Shown here piece after piece: positions 45,001 through 53,274 of a stretch of DNA of 64,000 nucleotides. Origin of the DNA: an uncultured Methanolobus sp. (GTDB taxonomy: Archaea; Halobacteriota; Methanosarcinia; Methanosarcinales; Methanosarcinaceae); assembly GCF_963667555.1 (NCBI RefSeq), contig NZ_OY763421.1, forward strand, positions 2,497,562 through 2,561,561. The letters run 5' to 3'. Both the position numbers and the translations under genes were made by a program. Positions within the stretch are counted from its first letter, which is position 1; every line of letters starts with the position of its first letter. Below the pieces are notes generated by a model. That model did not search any database. It had not been told where the DNA came from and saw only the letters and a list, made by a program, of their open reading frames with translations.

Positions 45001-45116
45001 GTAGTGTTACCAAGACCAGAACCTACCATTATCTCCTGTGCTGAAACTGTCCCTATGCCTGACATTAAAACACATGTAAATAATGCTAGAAGGAAGAAAT
45101 ACTTGTTTGGAATCAT
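42078..45116 (-). CDS. Giant NosD/CASH-type beta-helix surface protein with PGF tail
   Basis: The 1012-residue exported protein begins with a signal peptide (MIPNKYFFLLALFTCVLMSG, then IGTVSAQE). Residues ~30-700 are a parallel beta-helix of NosD/CASH repeats, each like S(N/D)YC(T/I)LT.N.AS.N..DGI.L. Residues ~800-975 form a PGF-pre-PGF-like domain (NYDFSDSGTPVLGISFDATK, ISTIRMTRYHGDQWNDLPTY, FYAETPGFSIFEVV). A Glu/Pro/Thr stalk leads to a PGF tail, TPGFTGFISLVFVSFAVYF plus HRRSE. Such proteins are anchored in the archaeal cell wall and may bind polysaccharide. Internal repeats exist also at the DNA level. The gene is single with its own terminator. Confidence 0.92.
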   Translation of the reverse strand: MIPNKYFFLLALFTCVLMSGIGTVSAQEIMVGSGLGNTTITAALANASDGDIITVTDGTYTENVDVSINNISIRSQNGRVYTTIQASSSSDYVFDIDADNVTVSGFNITGATDVAYTGIHFNSGASNCTISNNTVTGNYRGIFLSHSDYITLSNNIVLSNYEEGIYFTYADHCLLSNNDIYSNGDDGIFLDYSDYCTLTGNNASHNSDDGIDLEDSNNNTVTNNVFDFNEDYGLECDDSYYNTFEYNTFSNNEYVGILIAQSDYFILTNNTVNGNDEYGILIGESDYCILTNNTASYNTEYAGIYLFISDYCTLSGNIVLDNSDDGIYLDDSDYCSLTDNDISSNGNDGIFLGYSDYCTLTGNNASHNSDDGIDLEDSNNNIVTNNTFDNNYNDGFDCDDSDHNTFADNTFNSNDEDGIDIEDCYNNTLANNTLSYNEFGIWIENSDACTLTDNIMSSNDYNFGLLGSSLEYYFNDIDTSNLVDSKPIYYWLNRSDEVVPADAGNVYAINCSNVSVMDAEITNEYYGVIFAYTNNSTIENVTISECYDSGIYIYESNNNSVIGNTVTNTYDGIEFEDSYYGIITNNIANSNEDDGIELDSADYCTVTNNTINENDEYGIYLYDSDNNTLTSNIAETNDYGFYFTSSNNCTFADNQADNNTYALYLSSSENNSITPLILGDDLAELEFISNDSTTTISRTETNANSFTGKTNVNGYIEISSVLSSMNMSLFYSDSGMTSSNEATLALYKLNGTEWEEVNAMVDTTANTVTVNLTEFGTFALFKNSESTATTTTTSSSSGTRASVSQGQEPSIVGVSASAVKRITGDSEVNYDFSDSGTPVLGISFDATKDKGLVVAKVQVLSSNPDGVPSPSGKSYQMLSIDVGSEGTISSDSADNLKIHFKVSREWIEDNDIDISTIRMTRYHGDQWNDLPTYQEREEEGYIYFYAETPGFSIFEVVGDEIKEVPEQTPVSAPAVEDETEPAEDETPDTPGFTGFISLVFVSFAVYFHRRSE

Positions 45117-45447
45117 ATCAATCGTTCCTCAAAATCCTTTAGCATCGATGATGTGTTTGACTGCCATACACCTGTGCACGGAAGAACACAGAAAATCATA
45201 AAAAGTGCAAGCCTTTCGCCTACCTGTCCTATCTTTACTATTATATTCAAAACAACAACTCCTCTATTCTGACTGCATGAACGACCCTTCAGGTCCAATC
45301 ATCTCCGGATAAGTATTTATTTTAAAACATCATGGATGTTGTGTCAAGTCGACTACGTGTCATTTTATATATTATATTAATTTACAAATATAGATATAAG
45401 AATATAAGCGGTTTATACTCAGAAAGACACTTATTAAAGGTTTCAAA
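45117..45447. other. Divergent intergenic region, beta-helix gene / trmB
   Basis: 331 bp. The TrmB side has GTTTATAC at 45411-45418, about 30 nt before the ATG. The minus-strand side holds a 61-codon frame overlapping the beta-helix start by four bases, which I do not trust as a gene. No other structure seen. Confidence 0.4.
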
Positions 45448-45449
45448 AT
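45409..45449 (+). promoter_or_regulatory. Promoter and start region of the trmB-like gene
   Basis: CGGTTTATACTC contains the TATA-like box 30 nt upstream of ATG 45448, so the leader is very short. The block recurs at 41063-41104 without a gene. Confidence 0.5.
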
Positions 45450-46272
45450 GCTGGAGAAGAAATTAACAAGGTTAGGATTGAACAAGTACGAGGTTGAAGC
45501 GTATCTTTACGTACTCAAATACGGGATATCAGAAGCCGGTATTGTTCATAAAGAAACGGACATACCCTATGGAAAAATATACGAAACCATGAATTCCCTT
45601 GTAACAAGGGGTTTGCTTGAGGTCCAGAACAGCCGCCCCAAAAAATACATGGCTAAAAAACCTGCACTTGCTTTGAATGGACTTTATGCTGAAAAGAAGA
45701 AAGAGATAGATGAGGAACTGGAAAACACCAGGAAACTTATCATCGATATCGGGGAAGACATTGACAACATCAAAATCAAAGAACCGATTGAAAAATCATT
45801 CTGGAAAACAGCAATGGGAACCGAGATTCCTGAAATGATTAAGTCTAACTTTGAAGAAGCGGAAAATGAGATGTGTATGTTACTCTATTTGCCAAAGACA
45901 CCGGTTTCTGATTTTCATTCATATTCAGATGAAGTAAATGAGTTAGAAATAACCCAGCAGGAAATGATGAAAGCCTTTGAACGCGGGGTTAAATTGAGAC
46001 TGATTTCCACAAAAGAAATGGCAATGATGCACACAGGGGATGAAGTCCCTCAAGAGACAGACATTGCCAATAACATTGAGTTCAGATATCAGGAGGAACC
46101 TTTCTCTGCGTATTTTACAATAATAGATAACGATAAAATCGTATTCAGTATAATTGATCCAGTTGAACAGAACAATATTATTGCCATGACGAAGGTATGG
46201 GACCAGAGGCTTGCAAGTAAATTACAGGGCAAGTTCGAGGAAATGTGGGAATCAGCTAAAAAGCTGCATTGA
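45448..46272 (+). CDS. TrmB-family transcriptional regulator
   Basis: This 274-residue regulator has the TrmB winged helix at the N-terminus (TRLGLNKYEVEAYLYVLKYG, KETDIPYGKIYETMNSLVTR and GLLEVQNSRPKKYMAKKPAL). A coiled linker (KKKEIDEELENTRKLIIDIG) joins it to a C-terminal effector domain resembling the PLD-like TrmB domain (RLISTKEMAMMHTGDEV, FTIIDNDKIVFSIIDP). TrmB proteins in archaea control sugar or central metabolism; this one lacks a neighbouring sugar transporter. The duplicate promoter copy suggests the same control acts elsewhere. It converges with the Vms1-like gene, 21 nt apart. Confidence 0.9.
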   Translation: MLEKKLTRLGLNKYEVEAYLYVLKYGISEAGIVHKETDIPYGKIYETMNSLVTRGLLEVQNSRPKKYMAKKPALALNGLYAEKKKEIDEELENTRKLIIDIGEDIDNIKIKEPIEKSFWKTAMGTEIPEMIKSNFEEAENEMCMLLYLPKTPVSDFHSYSDEVNELEITQQEMMKAFERGVKLRLISTKEMAMMHTGDEVPQETDIANNIEFRYQEEPFSAYFTIIDNDKIVFSIIDPVEQNNIIAMTKVWDQRLASKLQGKFEEMWESAKKLH

Positions 46273-46293
46273 TATTAAAAGAAGTGACTTCCT

Positions 46294-47451
46294 TCAATAT
46301 CTCAGCAGTGCACCCACAATATCATTAGACTCAAGGAATTCCTCTTTTTCCACAAACTCGACTTTTGCATCAGTGCGCTGTGCTATTTCATAGAGTTCCT
46401 CAATCACATTCACAACCGATGTCGGACCTCCGCACCTGTCACACTCTTTTGGAGCATTGGCATTTGCCTGCAGGTTCTGGCATCTCTCACAAAGCCAGCC
46501 CGGAACTGAGGAATCTTTCAGTATTATCAGGGTGTTGACCCTTGCCTGTTCAAGTGCAGACTTTACTTCATCGACCCCATGTACAGCAAGACCACCTTTT
46601 AACAGAGCACTTTTTAGTTCTTCAGCAACATGCCTGGATTCTGAATGCTCACTTTCCTGAAGTACGTTATCTCCGGCTTCAACCAGTTCATCCCTTGAAA
46701 TATCGATAGGAACATCAATAACACCCAGAACCTTATGCTGAATTTCCTGTGACAGCATTTCCATAAGCTGCTGTTTTGCTTCCCCTGGTCCTGCAATTAT
46801 CAGACCTTTTGTCTGTAATTTACCACAGGTATCCTGAACATTTTCGGCAACTTCAGAAAGGAAGGATTTGATGGCTCCTTTTCTCAGGTGGTTAAAACGG
46901 GCCTGGCTCCATCCTCCTTTTTTGTGCTTATTCATCAGATCGGTTGAAAGATGTTTCTTTTCTTCTGCGATATCAGAACGAATGCACGTGAACTTTGCTT
47001 CCTGGGAATCCACCAGAAGTACACCATAATCCTCGTAGTCATCTCTCAATTTTGCAAGTGGAAGCAGATACGGTGATGTGTCAAGAACAAAAGACTGTTC
47101 CGGTTCCACTGCAAGCCTGTAAACATGCAGGAAGGATTCTTTTGAGTTTGCAAAAATGATCCTTCCTTTTTCACCTGAAATTGGCTCGTCAAAAACTGAG
47201 GATTCTACCATTTCAAAGGTCTTTTCAAATTCAGAACGAAGTTCAGGAGTCAGAGCTTTTTTGATTGCACTTACTCTTGAATCTATAAAGATGCGGTTGA
47301 GGTGCTCATTTTCTCTTCCTGATTCAGGCAGGTAAATAGAAAGGTAGACAGGCTTTTCATCATATATCTCTGCCAGTTCCCTGATATCAATATCCGTTAC
47401 AGGAAGCAGTTCTTCCCTAATTACCTCTTTTTGGCCTCCGGATGATTGCAT
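46294..47451 (-). CDS. aRF1/Vms1-like protein (baeRF family)
   Basis: The 385-residue protein resembles archaeal peptide release factor 1 but lacks the stop-codon-reading NIKS domain. It has PVYLSIYLPESGRENEHLNR at the N-terminus, a GG(x)xQ-like segment KKGGWSQARFNHLRKGAIK at about residue 195, LIIAGPGEAKQQLMEML, and a zinc-ribbon region CERCQNLQ...CDRCGG followed by VEFVEKEEFLESNDIVGALL, the end of eRF1 domain 3. This is the arrangement of the Vms1-type/baeRF proteins, which release peptides from stalled ribosomes in eukaryotes; the archaeal role is unproven. Confidence 0.82.
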   Translation of the reverse strand: MQSSGGQKEVIREELLPVTDIDIRELAEIYDEKPVYLSIYLPESGRENEHLNRIFIDSRVSAIKKALTPELRSEFEKTFEMVESSVFDEPISGEKGRIIFANSKESFLHVYRLAVEPEQSFVLDTSPYLLPLAKLRDDYEDYGVLLVDSQEAKFTCIRSDIAEEKKHLSTDLMNKHKKGGWSQARFNHLRKGAIKSFLSEVAENVQDTCGKLQTKGLIIAGPGEAKQQLMEMLSQEIQHKVLGVIDVPIDISRDELVEAGDNVLQESEHSESRHVAEELKSALLKGGLAVHGVDEVKSALEQARVNTLIILKDSSVPGWLCERCQNLQANANAPKECDRCGGPTSVVNVIEELYEIAQRTDAKVEFVEKEEFLESNDIVGALLRY

Positions 47452-47882
47452 AAATTATCTAATATCGAGTTCTATTTAAATTTATTTAGTCAAATTGCGG
47501 GATGATTTTTATTTACAAAGGAAGTATAGCCTTGATTTTAATATAACACTCTGATCTATGGCATCGGATCGGAAATAAGCCTGTATTAACTCTCTACTGG
47601 AAATAGAGGGGGTCTAGAAGACGTTTACTCTCAAATAGAAGTTAATTGCGTACAGTTCTTAGTGATTTAGGATATGATTGTCATAAACACACAAGATCAA
47701 TCCATTTAATGTCACTATAAATTCTGTTTGGGTAGATGCAAAACCTATATATCATATCAAATTCAACTTTTATTTGGGAGTAGTAGATTTCAAAAACCTG
47801 TGATACGGAGTAATGTCTCTGTTTTTCCGGGTTTCCTTGTTACCGGGACATCTTATAAATATAAAATTGACCGGGTGACTGC
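47452..47882. other. Intergenic region before the GNAT gene
   Basis: 431 bp with no convincing ORF. TATA-like CTATATATC occurs near 47750, and TTATAAATATAAAA lies at about 47853-47866, close to the next ATG. I see nothing else. Confidence 0.4.
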
Positions 47883-48941
47883 ATGATGAACATAAGACCT
47901 TTTAGGGAAGAGGACAACGATGCTCTGTTGAATATTGAAAAGTTGTGTCCTCAGGGAAATGAAGAATGTGCAATTATAATTGACAAGGGACCGGATATAA
48001 CAGCTAGATACGAACTTTATGACAACTGGGAGATCCGTGTTGCAGAAAAGAATGCCGCCGCTGTGGGATGGATAGGCTGGACAATAAAACAAGGAATGGA
48101 TGAACCATACGTTTACATTGCTGAGGTTATGGTTCATCCTGACCTCAAAGATCAGGGAATTGAAGTCGAACTTATAAGAGAAGCAGAAAAAGTTGCGGCT
48201 AAGGCAAAAGCTTCTTACATCTATTGTTATGCTTATGAACCAAACGAGGAGTTCATCGACCTTTTTGAAAAGCTTGGCTACATGAGAGAAAAGAGGATTC
48301 AGGCTGTTTCAATTTCAGCTTATAAAAAAGAGAAGATGGAAAGCGGATATGAGATTGAAAGAATAAACGCCGATGACATCCATGATACTATCAAACTGAT
48401 AAATAGCTACTACCATGGAAACGCCCAATTCTATCCGTTTACCATAGAGAGCTTCAGGGACTATACTGAAAGAATACTTGGATACGGTCTTGAGAATTTT
48501 ATCGTGGCAAAATGGAAAGGACATATTGTTGCATGTGCAGGTTTCTGGGACTCCTCGGTTCTTATGGAAATTACCTACACAAAAGAACCGATGATATGGA
48601 AACTCATGGCAAACGCCTACGGAATACTCAGACACTTCACAAGAGTGCCGGATATTCCAACAGAAGGTGAGGTCTGCAAAATGCATTCGATCGTTGATTT
48701 TGCATTTGAGCAGGAACACAGCCCTGCAATGGAAGAGATAATCGACTATTGCAACAACCTGATGTTTGAGACTAACTGCAAGTTCTTCGGAGCCTACACT
48801 GACCCTGATGATCCGGTTATTGGAGTGCTGAAGAAGTTCAAACCAATGCACGAGAACCTGTACATCTACGCAAAACCAATTTCTGGAAAAGTACCTGATT
48901 TCAGTCGTGTTTATGTTGATTGCAGGGATACGATACTTTAA
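47883..48941 (+). CDS. GNAT N-acetyltransferase-like protein, two-domain
   Basis: The 352-residue protein holds a standard N-terminal GNAT domain: IRPFREEDNDALLNIEKLCP, VGWIGWTIKQG, YIAEVMVHPDLKDQGIEVEL (acetyl-CoA loop) and FEKLGYMREKRIQ. The C-terminal half (160-352), with INADDIHDTIKLINSYYHGN and IVACAGFWDSSVL, looks like a second, degenerate GNAT domain. The target is unknown. GGGTGA precedes ATG 47883 at good spacing (ATG 47886 also possible). Confidence 0.82.
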   Translation: MMNIRPFREEDNDALLNIEKLCPQGNEECAIIIDKGPDITARYELYDNWEIRVAEKNAAAVGWIGWTIKQGMDEPYVYIAEVMVHPDLKDQGIEVELIREAEKVAAKAKASYIYCYAYEPNEEFIDLFEKLGYMREKRIQAVSISAYKKEKMESGYEIERINADDIHDTIKLINSYYHGNAQFYPFTIESFRDYTERILGYGLENFIVAKWKGHIVACAGFWDSSVLMEITYTKEPMIWKLMANAYGILRHFTRVPDIPTEGEVCKMHSIVDFAFEQEHSPAMEEIIDYCNNLMFETNCKFFGAYTDPDDPVIGVLKKFKPMHENLYIYAKPISGKVPDFSRVYVDCRDTIL

Positions 48942-49030
48942 ATCTAATCCCTTAAACTCATTTTTTTCAGTTGGTTTTCATTCGATTTTTCAGTTAACCA
49001 TAAAAAGCTCCCCGGCCTTGTTACTTAGTG

Positions 49031-50119
49031 ATGGAACGTGTGATAATTCATGTGGACATGGACTACTTCTATGCTGCAATAGAGGAACGTGAAGACCCGA
49101 CACTCAAAGGAAAAGCTGTTGTTGTCTGCATGTATTCCAATCGCGGTGAATCAGGCGGAGCTGTGAGCACTTCCAATTACATTGCAAGGGATGCAGGAAT
49201 ACGTTCTGCAATGCCATGCAAGCTTGCTAAGTCCAAAAAGCCTGATGCTGTTTTTCTTCCGGTTCGCAAAGCGTTCTATGAAGAGGTTTCTGCAAATGTG
49301 ATGGAGATCCTCATATCTAATGCAGATAGTGAGGAAGCCTTTGAGAAAATTAGTATTGACGAGGCTTTTCTTGAGATAACCGAATCCTGCAATGGTAATT
49401 ACGATATTGCAAAGGAAATCGGTCTCAGAATTAAAGAAGAAGTGAAATCACAGGAAAGAATAACCTGCTCAGTTGGCATCGGTCCTAACAAACTCATTGC
49501 CAAAATGGCATCATCTTTCCGCAAACCGGATGGAATAACCGTTATAAGACCGGAAGAAACTGAGGATTTTCTTAGACCGATGCCGGTTAAGAAACTATGG
49601 GGAATCGGCAAGGTAACTGAGGATAAGCTATCTGAAATGGGGATCACAACTGTTGAAGAACTGGCTGCCTTTGATGTTATGGAACTAATTTCTGTTTTTG
49701 GGAAGAACAAAGGTATGTGGCTTAAAAATGCTGCATCGGGTCAGGATGACAGTCCTGTGAAGGAAAGAACTGCAAGCGACCAGATAGGCAGGATGGCATC
49801 ACTTAAAAATGACAGCAGGAATGAGAATATGATATTCTCATTGCTGGATGAGCTTATGGACGATGTTAGCGGCAAGGTCAAAAAAAGGAAAGTGTCATTC
49901 CGTTCTGTAACGGTAACCGTTATATTCTCAAATTTCAAAACTTCAACAAAAAGTAAGACATTCAACCACGCTGTAAGTGACAGGGAGATACTTGTTGAGA
50001 ATGCTGTGGAACTGATGAAACAGTTCCTTGAAGAAAGTACTATTAACTTCAGGCGTATCGGAGTGAGAGTTGGCAACCTGCAGGAAAGTACGGGACAAAA
50101 GAGCCTTTTTGATTTCTGA
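49031..50119 (+). CDS. dinB: DNA polymerase IV (Y-family, DinB)
   Basis: DinB is a translesion polymerase that copies past damaged bases. The protein has 362 residues: HVDMDYFYAAIEERE (catalytic Asp), SIDEAFLEIT (catalytic Asp-Glu), the YxxSNRGESGGAVSTSNYIA finger region, a helix-hairpin-helix thumb (KKLWGIGKVTEDKLSEMGIT), and a C-terminal little-finger domain. The extreme C-terminus is QKSLFDF, a PCNA-interacting (PIP) box. ATG 49031 is preferred over GTG 49028; no ribosome binding site is visible. The potassium-channel gene starts 8 nt after its stop. Confidence 0.93.
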   Translation: MERVIIHVDMDYFYAAIEEREDPTLKGKAVVVCMYSNRGESGGAVSTSNYIARDAGIRSAMPCKLAKSKKPDAVFLPVRKAFYEEVSANVMEILISNADSEEAFEKISIDEAFLEITESCNGNYDIAKEIGLRIKEEVKSQERITCSVGIGPNKLIAKMASSFRKPDGITVIRPEETEDFLRPMPVKKLWGIGKVTEDKLSEMGITTVEELAAFDVMELISVFGKNKGMWLKNAASGQDDSPVKERTASDQIGRMASLKNDSRNENMIFSLLDELMDDVSGKVKKRKVSFRSVTVTVIFSNFKTSTKSKTFNHAVSDREILVENAVELMKQFLEESTINFRRIGVRVGNLQESTGQKSLFDF

Positions 50120-50127
50120 GGATTACA

Positions 50128-50982
50128 ATGGCTGTATATGAGGATAAATATTCAGATAACAAACCAGATGGAAAAAACTGGAGAAGCCATCTTTATGAGA
50201 TAATATTTGAGGCGGACACTCCTGCCGGGAAGAATTTCGACATTCTGCTTATCGTGAGTATTCTCCTGAGCGTGCTGGCCGTTATGCTTGACAGCGTGAA
50301 ATCGTTCAGACTTGCACACGGTGACCTGCTGTATAATATAGAGTGGTTCTTCACCATACTTTTTACAATTGAATATATACTCAGGATGTCCTGCGTTAAG
50401 AGCAAGACCAGATACGCCACCAGCCTTTTTGGAATTGTTGACCTGCTGGCAATCATGCCTACATACCTGAGTCTCATCCTTCCGGGAAGCCAGTTCCTGC
50501 TGGTTATCAGGATACTCAGAGTGCTGAGAATATTCCGTATTCTCAAACTTGTGAAATTCCTCAATGAGGCTGAGCTGCTGATAAGTGCCTTAAAAGCAAG
50601 CAGCAGAAAGATCACTGTTTTCCTTTTCACAGTGCTGACACTTGTGGTGATCCTTGGTTCTATGATGTATGTTATTGAAGGTGAGGAGAACGGTTTTACC
50701 AGCATACCCATGAGCATACACTGGGCTATAGTGACACTTACAACGGTAGGTTATGGTGATATTGTACCAAAAACACCGCTTGGAATTGCACTTTCTTCGG
50801 TTGTTATGATTATCGGTTACAGTATAATTGCTGTTCCAACAGGTATTGTAACCGCTGAGATAAGTTTTGCTTCCCTGGAAGACAGGGAAAAGAAAAGACT
50901 CAAGATTATCTGCAACAATTGCGGTAATGATAAAAACGATAGCGATGCACGCTTTTGCAAGCATTGTGGAACAAAATTATAA
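50128..50982 (+). CDS. Voltage-gated-type potassium channel with zinc-ribbon tail
   Basis: The 284-residue protein has six membrane helices. S4 carries regularly spaced arginines (RILRVLRIFRILKLVKFL). The pore helix and filter TLTTVGYGDIVP are diagnostic of potassium channels. After S6 (ALSSVVMIIGYSIIAVPTGI) the short C-terminus holds a zinc ribbon, CNNCGNDKN...FCKHCGTKL, in place of an RCK domain. It forms tetramers in the cytoplasmic membrane. GAGGAT precedes ATG 50128. It follows dinB by 8 nt, an unusual pairing likely to be cotranscribed. Confidence 0.92.
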   Translation: MAVYEDKYSDNKPDGKNWRSHLYEIIFEADTPAGKNFDILLIVSILLSVLAVMLDSVKSFRLAHGDLLYNIEWFFTILFTIEYILRMSCVKSKTRYATSLFGIVDLLAIMPTYLSLILPGSQFLLVIRILRVLRIFRILKLVKFLNEAELLISALKASSRKITVFLFTVLTLVVILGSMMYVIEGEENGFTSIPMSIHWAIVTLTTVGYGDIVPKTPLGIALSSVVMIIGYSIIAVPTGIVTAEISFASLEDREKKRLKIICNNCGNDKNDSDARFCKHCGTKL

Positions 50983-51262
50983 GATAAATATCATATATTG
51001 ATTTGCAATAAATATATGAGATTGGATATATTATGACTTTATAATATTATTGACCCTCTGCATATAGATTTCACTCATATTTTTTTAGAAGTATAATAAT
51101 AGTTACTCAATATATCACTATCATCCTCATCATCATATACGGAAATCCCGGATACATATAAATAGCAGAATTCAAGACAGTTTTCATCTTGATTTGGTGT
51201 TATAACATTATACTAATGATATAATGTTCTGATAACAAGCTAACTGCACCCGAATCACAAAA

Positions 51263-52918
51263 ATGATAGTTATATTGATAGTCATCCGGGGAATTCAAAT
51301 ATCAATCTCTGACACGAAAAACGATGAGCTGAACAATACAAACAGTATTCAGCTTAACCTCTTGAAAAAAACCCTGTCGTCAGTACAGGACCTCATAGTT
51401 GTGATAGACCGGGATATGCGCATTGTAATGAGCAACTGGAAGAATTGCGATTCAATAGCTGCAAATGAAAAACTTGGTCAGCCTTTATGCTACAATTGTC
51501 TCATGAAGCAGGCTAAACCCTGCGCATCATGCCGTTTGCTTGAGGTTTTTGCCACAGGAAAATGCTGCAGTTTTGAGATCGAAGACCCTCTTGACGGCAA
51601 GACAAAATTCATCGAGCTTTCACCTCTTTTTGATGATAATGGTAGCGTCTCAATGATAGTGAGACACGCAAAGGACATCAGTGAATGCAAATCCATTGAA
51701 AGCACCCTGAAAATGAGAGAAAAACAGCAGGCTGCCGTTGCAAAACTTGGACAGGAAGGACTTGCAGGAGCAGATCTTGAAAAACTCATGCAGGAATCAG
51801 TCAGACTTGTGACAGGGACTCTTGGTGTAGAATATTGCAGGATAATGAAAAAAGAAGGTGACAATGCTGTCATGGTTGCCGGTGTTGGCTGGGAAGAAGA
51901 AAACAACACTAAAACTGAGACCGAAAGCAGCAAGAATGATGTCGTATGTTACACTTTATACTCTGACTGCGAGGATGAAACGCTTATCCAGGAAAACAGG
52001 TCACAGGACAAATTCAGCGGATTGGCATTGCTGCAAAAGAACGGTATTGTCAGCGGTATGGATGTCACAATCGGAAGCCGGGAAAATCCTTACGGTGTAA
52101 TGAACGTTCACACCACGCAGAGAAGAGTTTTCACTAAAGATGATATGCATTTCATGCAATCTGTGACCAATGTACTTGCGGAGGCTCTGAGCAGGAAAGA
52201 AGCTGAAGAGAATCTTAAAAGATATGCAAAGCAACTTGAAGATGCAAACCACCTGAAAGTGCTTTTCACAGATATACTGACACACGACCTGCTAAATCCT
52301 GCAAACATAATACGCGGCTTTACTGAGGAACTTATAATCGTCGAAGATGAGAACAGTAAGCAGAACCTGCTTGATAAGATACACAAGAACAATGAAAGGA
52401 TGATCTATATGATAGAATCAGCTTCAAAGTTCATCAAACTGGAATCTGTGGACGATATCAGGTATGAAGAACAGGACTTTTTGCCCGTTCTGGAAAAAGT
52501 TGTCAGGAACCTCAGCTCTGAAATGAACAAAAAGGATATTCATTTCGATATGAAAGCAATGGGACCTTACCCATCATTCATCAACCCGATAATGGAAGAG
52601 GTATTTCTCAACCTGCTTTCCAATGCAATAAAATTCACTCCTCCAAACGGAAGAATTGCAATTGCCATATCAGATGCCATGGACAAATGGAAAATCCAGG
52701 TCACTGACACCGGACCAGGAATCAATAACGGTGACAAGGAAATGATCTTTGAGCGCTTCAGACGTGCAGAGAAAGGAAGCATAAAGGGAAGCGGTCTTGG
52801 CCTTGCAATAGCAAAGAGGATAGTGGAGCTTCACGGCGGAGAGATAGGAGTTGAAAGCAACCCCATTGGCCGTGGAAGTGTTTTCTGGTTCACCATCAGG
52901 AAAGCTCCATGCTTCTGA
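51263..52918 (+). CDS. PAS-GAF sensor histidine kinase (orphan)
   Basis: The 551-residue cytoplasmic sensor kinase has a PAS domain (about 30-140: SVQDLIVVIDRDMRIVMSNW; CYNCLMKQAKPCASCRLLEV, a Cys-rich insertion that could bind a cluster or metal), then a GAF domain (about 160-315), a HisKA-like H box FTDILTHDLLNPANIIRG (phospho-acceptor His), and a HATPase with NLLSNAIKFTPPNG, DTGPGI and GSGLGLAIAKRIVELHGGE. There is no response regulator in the window. The start ATG 51263 has an unusual hydrophobic beginning; TTG 51275 is an alternative. It likely senses redox or a small ligand. Confidence 0.9.
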   Translation: MIVILIVIRGIQISISDTKNDELNNTNSIQLNLLKKTLSSVQDLIVVIDRDMRIVMSNWKNCDSIAANEKLGQPLCYNCLMKQAKPCASCRLLEVFATGKCCSFEIEDPLDGKTKFIELSPLFDDNGSVSMIVRHAKDISECKSIESTLKMREKQQAAVAKLGQEGLAGADLEKLMQESVRLVTGTLGVEYCRIMKKEGDNAVMVAGVGWEEENNTKTETESSKNDVVCYTLYSDCEDETLIQENRSQDKFSGLALLQKNGIVSGMDVTIGSRENPYGVMNVHTTQRRVFTKDDMHFMQSVTNVLAEALSRKEAEENLKRYAKQLEDANHLKVLFTDILTHDLLNPANIIRGFTEELIIVEDENSKQNLLDKIHKNNERMIYMIESASKFIKLESVDDIRYEEQDFLPVLEKVVRNLSSEMNKKDIHFDMKAMGPYPSFINPIMEEVFLNLLSNAIKFTPPNGRIAIAISDAMDKWKIQVTDTGPGINNGDKEMIFERFRRAEKGSIKGSGLGLAIAKRIVELHGGEIGVESNPIGRGSVFWFTIRKAPCF

Positions 52919-52964
52919 TTGTAACAACTATTAAACTCGGAAAAGAAGGAAAAGAATAAAGCAA

Positions 52965-53260
52965 TCATCTGTACTGCATTGTATAGTTGTGGGTTATCAG
53001 TAATGAATAACTTGAACAATCCCGAAGGGTACGGCGAAGCCGGCGTTTTTCCATCAGAAGAAACAAAATTATCTGCAAATACCCTCCCACTTTTTCCTCT
53101 GAACTTCGCAGGATTTCTGTATAACTATAATCATCTATCCAGTAATCTTCTGTTCGGCAATATCGCAAAGTGTCGCCTTTGGCGGATGGTTGCTTTGTTT
53201 TTGTGTCTTTAAAAATGAGCAACCTTTGTTTCACTATATAATCAGGATTTCGACAGAGCC
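52965..53260 (+). mobile_element. MITE-like element, copy 3
   Basis: The conserved blocks ATCCCGAAGGGTACGGCGAA with GCCGGCGTTTTTCC (about 53019-53052) and GTGTCGCCTTTGGCGGATGG (about 53170-53189) occur in the same order and direction as in copies 1 and 2. The right end ATCAGGATTTCGACAGAGCC (53241-53260) matches copy 2; the left end near 52965 (ATCTGTACTGCATTG) is degenerate. It lies between the converging kinase and RNase H genes. Confidence 0.6.
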
Positions 53261-53274
53261 AAAAATTATGTTTA

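Noticed and set aside
42078..45116. Regular repeats that could suggest a CRISPR or tandem satellite array
   Set aside because: The repeats are in frame, of varying length and encode beta-helix rungs; there are no uniform spacers or palindromic repeats.
45113..45298. 61-codon minus-strand frame overlapping the beta-helix gene start by four bases
   Set aside because: The overlap looks like coupling, but there is no ribosome binding site, no recognisable domain and atypical composition; more likely leader sequence.
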